Shown here: piece by piece, positions 8,039 through 16,826 of the stretch
Layout of the letters: each line of letters opens with the position of its first letter
Numbering within the stretch: position 1 is the stretch's first letter
Source of the DNA: Deltaproteobacteria bacterium
GTDB lineage: Bacteria; Desulfobacterota; Desulfomonilia; UBA1062
Direction: 5' to 3'
NCBI GenBank assembly: GCA_018433085.1
Contig: JAHDRW010000030.1
Span: 20,040-84,039, forward strand
DNA length: 64,000 bases
Notes under the pieces: model-generated
Told to the model about the DNA's origin: nothing
The model's database searches: none
What the model saw: the letters and a program-made list of their open reading frames with translations, nothing else
Program-made: the position numbers and the translations under genes

Positions 8039-9460
8039 TCAGGGTATGGCCGGTGCGGCCTCACCCTTGGGGGACATCGATGACCCCTGCATGCCCTGTT
8101 GATAATAGCCGGTTTTGAGCCGGTCAATGTATCCGGCATTTTCCCGGGCCCATTTGCGGATGAGCATATAGCCCCCCAGACGGTACCCGATTCTCCAGGC
8201 CCGCCCGGGCCGGTACGCGTCGAGCAGGTTCTTCACGCTATAGAATCTCTTCATCTGGTTGACGATCTCCACCTGCATCTCGTAGGCGGAGCACGTCGTG
8301 GGTCTCACCACCACGTGCATGCCGTCATAGTAGCGCCAGCACTGGTGAAGAATCCGGTCCCGGTAATCCTCGTGGCTCTGTGTGCCTGGGAAGGGTGTGA
8401 GCGCGCAGATCTGTATGGTGTCGATGTCGGCCTCCATCGCATAATCGACGATTTTCCCCACCGAATCGGGCGTGTCGTCGGGGCCGACCACGAACATCCC
8501 GTGGATGCCGATGCCGTGGCGATGGAGATTCTCTATGCACTGGGGGATCACCTGTGCTTGGTGCGCCTTGCCCATCCGCTTCAGGGCGTCGTCGTCGATG
8601 GACTCGATGCCCACGTACACCGTCCGGCAGCGTGTCTTGTGCATGAGATCGAGCAGCTCATCATCGAGGGCAGCCATGATGGCCGCCTCTCCCGACCATC
8701 TGAGAGGCACGGCGTCCCGGTCGATCATGTCCCTGAGCAGGGACTTGGCCCGTTTGGGATCGGCGCAGAAGTTGTCGTCGCCGAAGCACACGCTGCGATG
8801 GAGCAGGGGTTTGAGCTCGCTGATGACCTGATCGTTGCTCTTGAACCGGTACCTCCTTCCGAAAACCGCCGTCACCGTGCAGAAGGTGCACTTGTGCGGG
8901 CAGCCGCGTGAGGTCGTGATGATCGGCGGAATGCTTGCATTGGTCATCTGGGGGCACAGGGAAAAATCCGGGGAGGGAAGGCCGGCGAAATCGACGTGCC
9001 CGCTGCTCTCCGTGGTCCTCATTGTTCCATCGGCGCGGAGAAAGGCCAGGCTTCCCACCGCTTCCGGACGTTCGCCTTTCTCGATCGAGTCGATCAGTGA
9101 GGCAAAGGCGTCCTCTCCTTCGCCCATCACGACATAATCGCAGTGATCGAGCGCTTCCCGGGGCATGAAAGTGACATGGGGCCCGCCCATCACGACTGTG
9201 GAACGGCTTTCCCTGAGCGAGTCGGCAAGGCGGTATGCCGATTCGATGGTGCTGGTGAGCGATCCGATTCCCACCACGTCATAGGCCCGGAGGTCTTCGG
9301 CCCTGACGGGGGAGAGGGCCTCGAAGAAGATATCGCAGGCATGTCCCCGCTGCTTCAGCACGGCCCCCATGGTGGGGATGCCCACCCTCGGAAGGTAGGT
9401 TCTGCTGAAGATGTGCGTTGACGGCGTCCCTGATTCAACGAGTGCTATTCTCAAGCCCAT
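8039..9460 (-). CDS. B12-binding-domain radical SAM protein
   Basis: A 473-residue cytoplasmic protein with two domains. Residues 1-135 form a cobalamin-binding-type Rossmann domain (VGIPTMGAVLKQRGH, VVMGGPHVTFMP, YVVMGEGEDAF) without the DxHxxG heme-type B12 motif. The radical SAM barrel follows, with its iron-sulfur motif CxxxCxxC at Cys187, Cys191 and Cys194 (CPHKCTFC). Later blocks (GIESIDDDALKRMGK, HGMFVVGPDDT) are typical of the BchE/hopanoid C-methylase superfamily. Substrate unknown. No pathway partner adjoins it, being between the DUF2795 array and a glucan branching enzyme. Confidence 0.85.
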   Translation of the reverse strand: MGLRIALVESGTPSTHIFSRTYLPRVGIPTMGAVLKQRGHACDIFFEALSPVRAEDLRAYDVVGIGSLTSTIESAYRLADSLRESRSTVVMGGPHVTFMPREALDHCDYVVMGEGEDAFASLIDSIEKGERPEAVGSLAFLRADGTMRTTESSGHVDFAGLPSPDFSLCPQMTNASIPPIITTSRGCPHKCTFCTVTAVFGRRYRFKSNDQVISELKPLLHRSVCFGDDNFCADPKRAKSLLRDMIDRDAVPLRWSGEAAIMAALDDELLDLMHKTRCRTVYVGIESIDDDALKRMGKAHQAQVIPQCIENLHRHGIGIHGMFVVGPDDTPDSVGKIVDYAMEADIDTIQICALTPFPGTQSHEDYRDRILHQCWRYYDGMHVVVRPTTCSAYEMQVEIVNQMKRFYSVKNLLDAYRPGRAWRIGYRLGGYMLIRKWARENAGYIDRLKTGYYQQGMQGSSMSPKGEAAPAIP

Positions 9461-9633
9461 AACAAAGAGCTCCTTTCATTCATTATTCCACTTCAAGAAC
9501 AGGTGGCTTCACCTTAACATGCAGGGGTGGAATAGCAATCCCTTTGCTCTTCTTTTACGTTTCGCTTGGGGAAGGGGCTGTACAGCCTTTTTAAGGGAAG
9601 GGCTTTCCAGGGGTTGCGGCCCGTCTTTCATCC

Positions 9634-9661
9634 TTGTGGAAGTTCATGGAGAGGTTATAAG
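9634..9661 (+). promoter_or_regulatory. possible sigma-70 promoter for the GH57 gene
   Basis: TTGTGG (9634-9639), 16 bases, then TATAAG (9656-9661) precede the GH57 ribosome site by about 27 bases. The -10 box is good and the -35 moderate. Confidence 0.35.
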
Positions 9662-9698
9662 GTAGTATAGTCGAGTTTTTATGAACCAGGAGGGAAAA

Positions 9699-11291
9699 AT
9701 GTCCGGAGTCTTTGCCCTGATGCTCCACGCCCACATACCCTACTGCCGGAAGTCCGGTACCTGGCCTGCGGGCGAGGAATGGCTGTTCGAGGCCATGATC
9801 GAGACCTATATCCCGCTGCTCGGGTCCCTGCGCGCGCTGCATCTCGAGGGAATCCGGCCCGGGGCGATGATCGGGCTGGTGCCCGTGCTCATGGAGCAGC
9901 TTGCGGACGAATACATGAAGGACCGCTTCTGCGAGTACATGGAAGACAGGATCCGCCGTGCCCGGGGTGATATCGAGCGCTTCCGCGGAGATCCATCCAG
10001 GCAGGCCGTGGCCGTGTACTGGTTTGAAACCTTTGAAAAGAATTACCGGCTCTGGCTTAACGACTTTCACCGCGATATCCTGGGCACCCTGCGGTGGCTC
10101 CAGGACGAGCAGGCGGTGGAGGTGCTGACCTCCGCGGCCACACACGCCTTTCTTCCGCTGCTGGAGCACGACAGCGCGGTTTTCTCCCAGGTGCGCACCG
10201 GCATCCGTACCTACGAGCGCTATTTCGGCCGCAGGCCCCGCGGGTTCTGGCTTCCCGAATGCGCCTACCGGGGCCCGGAATACTCGGGCAGAGAGCGGCG
10301 CATGCGGGCGGGCATCGACGAGTGGCTCGCCGCGGAAGGCATCGGGTTTTTCTTTGTAGAGAGCGTCGGCATCACCAGGGCCGCTTTCGCGGAGAACCGC
10401 CGTGGAGAGACGTCCCCCGCCACCTGCCGGGGCTACCGCCTGCCCTCCGGGGTGTCGGTGTTCGGAAGAAACGAGGCCACGGGCAAACAGGTCTGGTCCC
10501 CTGACCAGGGCTATCCGGGTGACCCCTTCTACCTGGAGTTCCATCAGAAGGACCCTGAGTCGGGGCTGCACTACCTGCGGGTCACCGGCGGGTCCGAGAA
10601 GCTGGTCTACGACGTGGAAGCCGCCGGGGAGCGCGTGAAGGCCCATGCGGAGCACTTTGTTTCCCTCCTGGAGAACATCTCCAGCCGGGCCGACGTCCCG
10701 GAGGCCGAGCCGGTCATCGTGTCACCCTACGACTGCGAGCTCTTCGGCCACTGGTGGCACGAGGGCGTGGCATGGCTCGAGCAGGTCTGGCGTCTGCTCG
10801 CCCGAAAGGACACGGTGGAGTGCCGGCCCCTGGGAGAGTACATCGACCGCTACAGCGGCGGATTTTCCACCATCACCATGGAGCCGAGCACCTGGGGCCT
10901 GAACGCGGACTTTACGGTCTGGCTCAACCCCGAGCACGGCTGGATCTGGCCCTACATCAACTCGAGCGCCTCCCAGATGGAGCAGGTCCTCGAACAGGCC
11001 AATCCGGTTGACGAGCGCGATCATCGCATTCTGCGTCAGATGGGAAGGGAGCTTCTCCTCATGGAGGGAAGCGACTGGCCTTTCCTGCTCTACACCCTTC
11101 AGGCGAAGGAATATGCCAACCAGCGCTTCCATCACCATCACCAGCGCTTCCTCAAGCTCGCCTGGGCCGCAAAGGAACTGCGGGACAGGAGCCGGATTTC
11201 CGATCATGAGTTGAGTCGGATGGAGGATATCGACTGCCCGTGGCAGGACCTCGAATACGATCTTTTCCGCCGTCGGGGCGGTCCGTCCTGA
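9699..11291 (+). CDS. GH57 family 1,4-alpha-glucan branching enzyme
   Basis: About 530 residues of glycoside hydrolase family 57 with a DUF1957-type C-terminal region. It probably makes alpha-1,6 branches in glycogen. The N-terminal LHAHIPY motif carries the family His residues. The catalytic nucleophile is Glu187 in GFWLPECAY, and the acid/base is Asp345 in SPYDCELFGHWWHEG, matching the E/D pair of characterised GH57 branching enzymes. The C-terminal helical region has the Trp-rich substrate loop (NPEHGWIWPYINSS). ATG 9699 follows AGGAGGG; the in-frame ATG at 9681 has no ribosome site. No other glycogen gene is adjacent. Confidence 0.88.
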   Translation: MSGVFALMLHAHIPYCRKSGTWPAGEEWLFEAMIETYIPLLGSLRALHLEGIRPGAMIGLVPVLMEQLADEYMKDRFCEYMEDRIRRARGDIERFRGDPSRQAVAVYWFETFEKNYRLWLNDFHRDILGTLRWLQDEQAVEVLTSAATHAFLPLLEHDSAVFSQVRTGIRTYERYFGRRPRGFWLPECAYRGPEYSGRERRMRAGIDEWLAAEGIGFFFVESVGITRAAFAENRRGETSPATCRGYRLPSGVSVFGRNEATGKQVWSPDQGYPGDPFYLEFHQKDPESGLHYLRVTGGSEKLVYDVEAAGERVKAHAEHFVSLLENISSRADVPEAEPVIVSPYDCELFGHWWHEGVAWLEQVWRLLARKDTVECRPLGEYIDRYSGGFSTITMEPSTWGLNADFTVWLNPEHGWIWPYINSSASQMEQVLEQANPVDERDHRILRQMGRELLLMEGSDWPFLLYTLQAKEYANQRFHHHHQRFLKLAWAAKELRDRSRISDHELSRMEDIDCPWQDLEYDLFRRRGGPS

Positions 11292-11511
11292 CCGCGACGT
11301 AACCATCCCGGGGCATGCCCCTTTGAGCATGAACCGGGAGGATCGCTCAACCCTTCAGCGCCCCTGATGCCTCTTGCGTCACAGGGCAGGGCAACTCACC
11401 CGTACCGCCGGCAAAACGTGAGCTTGAAACGACACCCGCGGGCGAAGGGTCTGCTCAGCCGGGCAGAAGACCTGTCGCGCAGGGCGCCGCAGAGGCCGGA
11501 GGCAACGCCTC

Positions 11512-12399
11512 TCAGGCGTGAGCCGGGGGGGGAGGGATCTCCCCGGTGCTCAGGCTTGCGCCCGGTATCGCATCCAGAAGCTGTTCTCTGGAGACCGACC
11601 CACGGGCATAGCCGTACGCCGCAAGCATCATATCGAGCGCCTTGTCCAGGGCGCGGGCGAAGAGGGTGTCCAGGGACACACTTTTCTCGCTGCGGGTTTT
11701 GCCGTCATAGTAACTGACAGGATCCTGAAGACAGTCGATGCCGTCGCCGACATTCGCGTAAAACAGGGAGAGCACCTCCTGGTGACGCAGAATGCCCAGC
11801 CCGTAGAACAGTCTGATCGCGGCATACGCAGCCCGGCTCGCAAAGAGCCGGTTGATGAGGAGCTGCTTGAAGAGCGTGATTTCGAGCGCTCGCCTGGATG
11901 CGGAAAACCTGCCGCTGATAAAGTCTTCGTACGCCAGCCCCCGGACGAGTCCCGGACTGGTGAGGCGGTAGATCCGCAGGCGGTTGTTGATGCGTACGTC
12001 GAGGCAGGTTTCGATCCGGCGGTGCAGGTATGCGGAGCGGCTTCTCTGTACCGGGTCTTCGTCGTAGTAGTTGCCGGCAAGGGCGTTGATCACCGGGTGA
12101 AACACGATGTCCAGCGCGCAGTGGGTGACATAGCCCAGGGCAAAGGCGATATCGTGCATGCCGCGCGCCTGATCGAGCACGCTGAGAACGGCCTCGTTGG
12201 TGGGGGCGCCGTTCTTGCCGTGGAGGGTTTCCGAGATATCGGAGAGGGCGCTGTCCGAGGCATAGAAGAAGGTGTCCGGGATGAACGACCCCAGATAGTA
12301 TCGGCCCATATGCCCGGACACGTCCCGCAGCAGCTGCGGGTCAGGCACGTGGTGCAGCGTCTCCTGGGCGAACCAGAGGTGCGTGTTTTCCTTCGGCAT
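11512..12399 (-). CDS. zinc-dependent phospholipase C-family protein
   Basis: A 295-residue protein with the layout of bacterial zinc-dependent phospholipase C-like proteins. His and Asp metal ligands are spread over an all-helical fold: PKENTHLWFA, GRYYLGSFIPDTFFY, HDIAFALGYVTHCALDIVFHPVI. The role would be phosphodiester hydrolysis of a lipid headgroup, but many relatives are uncharacterised and this copy lacks an evident signal peptide. The chosen ATG 12399 is preceded by AGGGG; an extra 48 residues upstream look like non-coding sequence. It converges on the GH57 gene. Confidence 0.7.
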   Translation of the reverse strand: MPKENTHLWFAQETLHHVPDPQLLRDVSGHMGRYYLGSFIPDTFFYASDSALSDISETLHGKNGAPTNEAVLSVLDQARGMHDIAFALGYVTHCALDIVFHPVINALAGNYYDEDPVQRSRSAYLHRRIETCLDVRINNRLRIYRLTSPGLVRGLAYEDFISGRFSASRRALEITLFKQLLINRLFASRAAYAAIRLFYGLGILRHQEVLSLFYANVGDGIDCLQDPVSYYDGKTRSEKSVSLDTLFARALDKALDMMLAAYGYARGSVSREQLLDAIPGASLSTGEIPPPPAHA

Positions 12400-12599
12400 G
12401 GCGGTTTTTCCCCTGTCACTCATTATACGGGCAAAGGGGACGGGTGTAAACAACCCCGCTGAGTCCGGTGATGGAACAGAACTCGTGTCGGGTAAGGAAG
12501 GATGCCAATGCCTGGAAAAGCATTGACGGAGGTGTGGAAACATGGAAACAATAAAGGAGTATTTGAGATGAACCTTTATTTCTATCCGAGGAGAGTTGC

Positions 12600-14084
12600 A
12601 TGAAATCCGTTATCACTGAATCTGCCGGTGATGCCTTTGAACGCATTTTCCACCCCCGGAGCGTGGCGATCGTCGGGGTTTCGGCCAGAGGGAACGTCTT
12701 CGGCACCGGAATACTGAGAGCCTTGAAGGCAATCGGGTTCGAAGGAAGGCTCTATGCCGTGAACCCCAAGGGCGGCGAGTACAACGGGATGAAGATCTAT
12801 ACCGGCCTGGGCGAGGTACCCGAACCGATCGATTTCGCCATTATCGCGGTGCCTGCCGAGCATGTGCCCAAGGCCCTCGAAGAGTGCAGGCTCATGGGCG
12901 TGGCCGGGGCGGAGATCCTCTCGGCCGGTTTCTCCGAGCTGGGCACCGAGGCGGGAGCCCGCCTCGAACAGGAGATCAGGGATATCGCCTCCCGCGGCAT
13001 CAGGGTGGTCGGGCCCAACTGTTTCGGCATCTACTGTCCCTTGAGCGGACTCACTCTCCTTCCCGGCCCGGACCTCTCCCGGAAGAGCGGGCCCGTGGGC
13101 TTCGTATCCCAGAGCGGCGGCATGTCCATCGACTTCGCCCATATCGGCAAGTGGATGGGGATCGGTTTTTCCAAGGTGGTGAGCTTCGGCAACGGAGCCG
13201 ACCTGAGGGAGACCGAGCTGCTCGAGTACCTCGGCAGTGACCCCGAGACCCGGGTGATCGCCATGTATATCGAAGGCGTCAAGGACGGAAGGCGGTTTTC
13301 TTCGGTTCTCAAGGAGGTTGCCGCGAGAAAGCCGGTGATCGTCAACAAGGGAGGGCTCACCGAGGCGGGCGGCAGGGCGGTGGAGAGCCATACCGCATCC
13401 CTGGGCGGCAGCAAACGCATCTGGGAGGCCGTGCTGAGGCAGGCCGGGGCCGTGCAGGTGGGAGACCTCTGGGAGATGGCCCAGACCTGTCTTGCCTTTT
13501 CCCTGCTGCCTCCCCGGGTGTACGAGAACATCACCGTGGCCGGAGGAGGCGGTGCCCTGGGCGTGAGCGCGTGCGACGAGGCGGAGCGCTACGACCTGAG
13601 CATTCCCATGCTCGATCCCGAGATAACCGAGGCCATTCTCCAGCACCTGCCCAGGCCCGGCTCCAGTGCAAAGAACCCCATCGACGCGGCCAACCCCTTC
13701 GTGGGTCCCCAGGCCTACCGGGAGGTCTTCCTCAACGCGGCGAGAGACCCACGGGTGGATGTCCAGGTTCTTATCCAGCTCCTCCACCACTACAAGTCCC
13801 TGTCCTCGGCAATGGGCCTGTCGTCCCCCAAGGAGGTCGCGCCCTACCGGCAGCTGGCCGACGAGATGAAGGAGGTGCCCGGTATTACCGGCAAACCACT
13901 CATGCTGGTGCTGCCCGACTACAAGCAGGGTGTGGAATCCATGGACATCGAGGAAATGATCCGGGAGGCCCGGGGCCTATTCCTGGACAGAGGCATCCCG
14001 GTGTTCGACGATCTGGGCGACTGCCTCAACGCGCTCGGCCATGTCTCGCGATACTATGCCCGGAGGAAGGCAAGGGGGCTGTAG
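12600..14084 (+). CDS. ADP-forming acyl-CoA synthetase, alpha (CoA-ligase) subunit
   Basis: A 494-residue protein with a CoA-binding Rossmann domain (HPRSVAIVGVSARG), a ligase-CoA flavodoxin-like domain (VGPNCFGIY, GFVSQSGGMS) and the phosphohistidine loop at His264 (VESHTASLGG). That is the alpha subunit of acetate/acyl-CoA synthetase (ADP-forming), which makes ATP from an acyl-CoA, or the reverse. The ATP-grasp beta domain is absent both from this protein and the window, so a partner must be encoded elsewhere. It is the first of two such genes flanking a padR regulator. Confidence 0.85.
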   Translation: MKSVITESAGDAFERIFHPRSVAIVGVSARGNVFGTGILRALKAIGFEGRLYAVNPKGGEYNGMKIYTGLGEVPEPIDFAIIAVPAEHVPKALEECRLMGVAGAEILSAGFSELGTEAGARLEQEIRDIASRGIRVVGPNCFGIYCPLSGLTLLPGPDLSRKSGPVGFVSQSGGMSIDFAHIGKWMGIGFSKVVSFGNGADLRETELLEYLGSDPETRVIAMYIEGVKDGRRFSSVLKEVAARKPVIVNKGGLTEAGGRAVESHTASLGGSKRIWEAVLRQAGAVQVGDLWEMAQTCLAFSLLPPRVYENITVAGGGGALGVSACDEAERYDLSIPMLDPEITEAILQHLPRPGSSAKNPIDAANPFVGPQAYREVFLNAARDPRVDVQVLIQLLHHYKSLSSAMGLSSPKEVAPYRQLADEMKEVPGITGKPLMLVLPDYKQGVESMDIEEMIREARGLFLDRGIPVFDDLGDCLNALGHVSRYYARRKARGL

Positions 14085-14347
14085 GCCGAAGAGCGGCGGC
14101 CCGGAAGACAGGGCGAAAGGGGCAAGCCGGTTGCGAGCAAAACAGGGGATCCGGCACGGCCGACTCGTAAGGAAGAACACATCGATTCCTTTATCTGGCC
14201 GGGAAATACACGGGGGGCCTTACCCGCCACCAGGACCGCCCCGAAGATGCCGGATCCCGCGGCTCGTTACCTTTGTATTCTCCGCGCACTTCTCGTTGTA
14301 TGACGGTCGTGTCGAAACAAATGCGCCAGGGTTGTAAGACAGGTACA

Positions 14348-14376
14348 TTGACATATATTTTCAGGTATGATATTTT
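14348..14376 (+). promoter_or_regulatory. padR promoter
   Basis: A perfect TTGACA (14348-14353) is followed after 17 bases by TATTTT (14371-14376). The -10 is weak by consensus, but the surrounding DNA is strongly AT-rich and overlaps the palindrome below. Confidence 0.5.
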
Positions 14377-14388
14377 ATAATAAAATAT
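14370..14388 (+). promoter_or_regulatory. palindromic operator candidate for the PadR regulator
   Basis: ATATTTTAT (14370-14378), a central A, and ATAAAATAT (14380-14388) form a perfect 9-1-9 inverted repeat covering the -10 region of padR. PadR dimers bind short AT-rich inverted repeats and commonly repress their own gene, so autoregulation is a fair inference. Confidence 0.5.
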
Positions 14389-14438
14389 GGTAAATAAAAC
14401 TAACTGGAAAAACAGTACGGAACGGAGACTCACCATCC

Positions 14439-14954
14439 ATGGACACTGATCAGATCATTCTCGGTTTCCTCATGTCCGGCCCGAAGAGCGGCTACAAGAT
14501 CAAGAACATCACCGGCAGGCTGATGATGGCCTACAACCTGAGCCTCAACCAGATCTACCCCGCGCTGAGAAAGCTCGAGGCAACGGACCTGGTGCGCAAG
14601 GAGGTGGTCATCCAGACGGGCAAGCCCAATAAGCACGTATATTCCATCACCGAGAAGGGGAGAAAGGGATTCCTGAAATCCCTGGTTTCTCCGCCCATCC
14701 CGGTGGACTATCAGCTCGATTTTCTCACCAGGGCGTTCTTTTTCCGGTTTCTCACCCGCGAGCAGATCATCGAGCAGTTCGAGAACGAGATCGGCTCGCT
14801 GGAAGAGCAGCTCGAGGACCTGGGGCACATGAAGGACGACGCGCAGCAGGCAGGCGATGAAAACGGCCAGTTCATCTACCGGGTCATTGTGGGGATGATC
14901 GAGATGCTCAGGGACGTGTATCGCGACGAGCTGGAGAGAAGGACCCAATCATAA
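14439..14954 (+). CDS. PadR-family transcriptional regulator
   Basis: A 171-residue regulator. The N-terminal winged helix has the PadR hallmarks: ILGFLMSGPKSGYKIK, NQIYPALRKLEATDLV and YSITEKGRKGF. The C-terminal half (about residues 100-165) is a helical, charged dimerisation region, as in PadR subfamily 1 proteins such as PadR/AphA. It lies between two ADP-forming acyl-CoA synthetase genes, with 76 bases to the second. Control of carboxylic-acid or CoA-ester metabolism, possibly in response to an acid, is the natural inference. The effector is unknown. Confidence 0.85.
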   Translation: MDTDQIILGFLMSGPKSGYKIKNITGRLMMAYNLSLNQIYPALRKLEATDLVRKEVVIQTGKPNKHVYSITEKGRKGFLKSLVSPPIPVDYQLDFLTRAFFFRFLTREQIIEQFENEIGSLEEQLEDLGHMKDDAQQAGDENGQFIYRVIVGMIEMLRDVYRDELERRTQS

Positions 14955-15030
14955 AAACAGCTGCCCGGGGTAATATGGAGGGGCTTCCGGCCTCAAACGC
15001 CGGATAAAGACATCAGAGATGGGCGGTACC

Positions 15031-16461
15031 ATGCATACATTTTTTCATCCCGATTCCGTTGCCGTCATAGGGGCGTCGAATTCACCCTTTAACCTGGGGG
15101 CCACCATCTGCAGGGCCTTGAACGAGGTCTCCTCGTGGAGCGGCGCGGTCTACGCCGTAAACCGCAAGGCAGAGACCGTGCACGGGTGCCCGGGGTACGT
15201 CTCCGTAATGGATATCCCGAAGAAGGTCGACCTGGCGGTGATCATCACCCCGGCCGCCGTGGTCCCGCAGTTCGTGGAACAGTGCGCGGCAAAGGGCATC
15301 GGGCACGTCATTATCGAAAGCTCGGGGTTCTCGGAGGGAGGCGAGCAGGGCAGGGCCATGCAGCGCCGGATCGACGAGACCGCCCGGGCGCACGACATGC
15401 GGATAATGGGTCCCAACTGCCTGGGCGTACTCAACACCCGGAATCAGTTTTGCTGCTTCTACGGCATCCAGGCCGACGATTTCCATACCTTCGCCCAGGA
15501 GAGCGGCGGAGTCTCCTATATCATCCAGAGCGGCGGGATCGTGGTGATCGTGCTGGAGTCGTTCATCACGGACGTGGTCAAGGCCAACAAGATCGTGAGC
15601 ATCGGCAACAAATCGGACATCGACGAGGCGGACGTGCTGGAGTACTACGACAAAGACGAGTCCACCGAGGTCATAGGCATGTACCTGGAGAACATCAAGG
15701 ACGGCAGGAAGTTCATCGAGACGGCCCGGAGGGTGAGCAAGCCCATCCTGGTCTTCAAGGTGGGAAGGACCGGAGAGGGCGCGCGGGCAGCCATGTCGCA
15801 CACCGCGGGCATGGCGAACAACGACGACATCTTTGATAACGCGTGCACCCAGGCGGGTGTCATCCGGGTGAACTCCGTCTCCGAGCTTCATGCCATGCCC
15901 AAGATCTTCACGCACATGCCGCCTCTGAAGGGCAGGAGGATCGCGGTGTTCACCAACTCGGGCGCCTTCGGCGGCATCACCGCCGACCTGCTGGTGCAGG
16001 CCGGGCTCGAGATGGCCCGCCTCTCTGCGGCCACCCAGGAAAAGCTGAGCAGGACCGGCCAGATCTTCAACGTGGCAAACCCCATCGACCTGGGGCCGGC
16101 CCTTTCCATGCAGACCTTTCTGGAGATCTTCGATATCCTGCTCTCTTCCGGCGAGGTGGACGGGCTCCTGCCCGTGCCGAGCCTCTGGCACCCCATGGTG
16201 ATCGACGCCATTGTCGAGCTGGTGAAGAAATGCCATGAATACGGCAAGCCCGCCGCGATCTATACGCCCAATGCCGTGCACAAGACCGTAAGATACCGGC
16301 AGAAATACCAGGTGCCGCTTTTCGAGTCGCCCGAGGAGGCGGTCCGGGCACTGCAGGTCTCCTACCGGCAGTTCCGCTACGTGGAAATGAAGGACGCGCT
16401 CCGGGATCTCTCCGGCGCCGGGAATCGGGAAGAACGGCTGTTCGTCCAGGGCACGCTCTAA
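15031..16461 (+). CDS. ADP-forming acyl-CoA synthetase, alpha (CoA-ligase) subunit, second copy
   Basis: About 476 residues, the second stand-alone alpha subunit. It has the CoA-binding start (FFHPDSVAVIGASNSP), MGPNCLGVLN, IIQSGGIVV and the phosphohistidine loop (AAMSHTAGMAN). In the CoA-ligase motif the usual QSGG(M/A) is followed by IVVIVLES, unlike copy 1, so substrate range probably differs. There is no ATP-grasp domain. Two in-frame ATGs (15019 and 15031) are possible; I prefer 15031 because the family sequence starts there. It lies directly after padR and may be its target. Confidence 0.83.
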   Translation: MHTFFHPDSVAVIGASNSPFNLGATICRALNEVSSWSGAVYAVNRKAETVHGCPGYVSVMDIPKKVDLAVIITPAAVVPQFVEQCAAKGIGHVIIESSGFSEGGEQGRAMQRRIDETARAHDMRIMGPNCLGVLNTRNQFCCFYGIQADDFHTFAQESGGVSYIIQSGGIVVIVLESFITDVVKANKIVSIGNKSDIDEADVLEYYDKDESTEVIGMYLENIKDGRKFIETARRVSKPILVFKVGRTGEGARAAMSHTAGMANNDDIFDNACTQAGVIRVNSVSELHAMPKIFTHMPPLKGRRIAVFTNSGAFGGITADLLVQAGLEMARLSAATQEKLSRTGQIFNVANPIDLGPALSMQTFLEIFDILLSSGEVDGLLPVPSLWHPMVIDAIVELVKKCHEYGKPAAIYTPNAVHKTVRYRQKYQVPLFESPEEAVRALQVSYRQFRYVEMKDALRDLSGAGNREERLFVQGTL

Positions 16462-16478
16462 CACTACAGTGGTAATCA

Positions 16479-16633
16479 GTCATGGGGTCAGCACAGGTCA
16501 TGGGGTCAGGTCTCAACACAGGTCATAGGGTCAGGTCTCAACATATGACACTGGATGTGTCATATGTTGAGACCTGACCCCGATCCTGCTGACCCCGATC
16601 CTGCTGACCCCGATCCTGCTGACCCCGATCCTG
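16479..16633. repeat. REP-like palindrome with direct and tandem repeats
   Basis: Three near-identical units built on GTCATGGGGTCAG start at 16479, 16497 and 16522 (the third reads ATAGGGTCAGG). The last runs into a perfect inverted repeat with 24-bp arms (16528-16551 and 16557-16580) around a 5-base loop (TGGAT). The right arm runs into a 15-bp tandem repeat, GACCCCGATCCTGCT, at 16576, 16591, 16606 and, cut short, 16621. The GGGTCAGGTCTCAACAT wording is like repetitive palindromes that accompany REP-associated (Y1) transposases. No transposase gene is near, so this would be a non-autonomous copy. Confidence 0.75.
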
Positions 16634-16790
16634 TACGCTCTGAAAAGGCCTGGCCCGGCCGTCTGAAAGGCTGTTCTGCGGGATCGAGCTGTCGGATCCG
16701 CGTGAATGACGGCGCTCCCCCCGCACGGCTGGTGGCGCCCCTGATTTCCGTCCGTTCTGGAGCGCGATCAGGCCCGGATCCCGCTCATTT

Positions 16791-16821
16791 TAAAAACTGC
16801 CGGGATCGAACCCGTCCCGGC
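16791..16821 (-). terminator. rho-independent terminator of the CBS gene
   Basis: Read on the minus strand, GCCGGGA (16821-16815) pairs with TCCCGGC (16805-16799), followed by AGTTTTTAAAA. It begins six bases after the CBS stop codon. Confidence 0.7.
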
Positions 16822-16826
16822 CTCTC

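Larger units (their letters stand above)
14085..14438. other. intergenic region with the padR promoter
   Basis: The first 250 bases hold nothing recognisable. The last 100 bases are markedly AT-rich and contain the promoter and palindrome described at 14348-14388. Confidence 0.6.
16462..16826. other. intergenic region with repeat element
   Basis: Bases 16479-16633 carry the REP-like element. The rest up to the CBS-gene terminator (16791) holds no supported gene. Confidence 0.6.

Noticed and set aside
15082..16464. 460-codon minus-strand frame
   Set aside because: It is antisense to the second acyl-CoA synthetase gene, and its His/Gly/Asp-rich wording has no domain.
16799..16821. tRNA T-arm-like GGTTCGATCCC
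   Set aside because: It is the loop and stem of the CBS-gene terminator; no acceptor, D or anticodon stem surrounds it.
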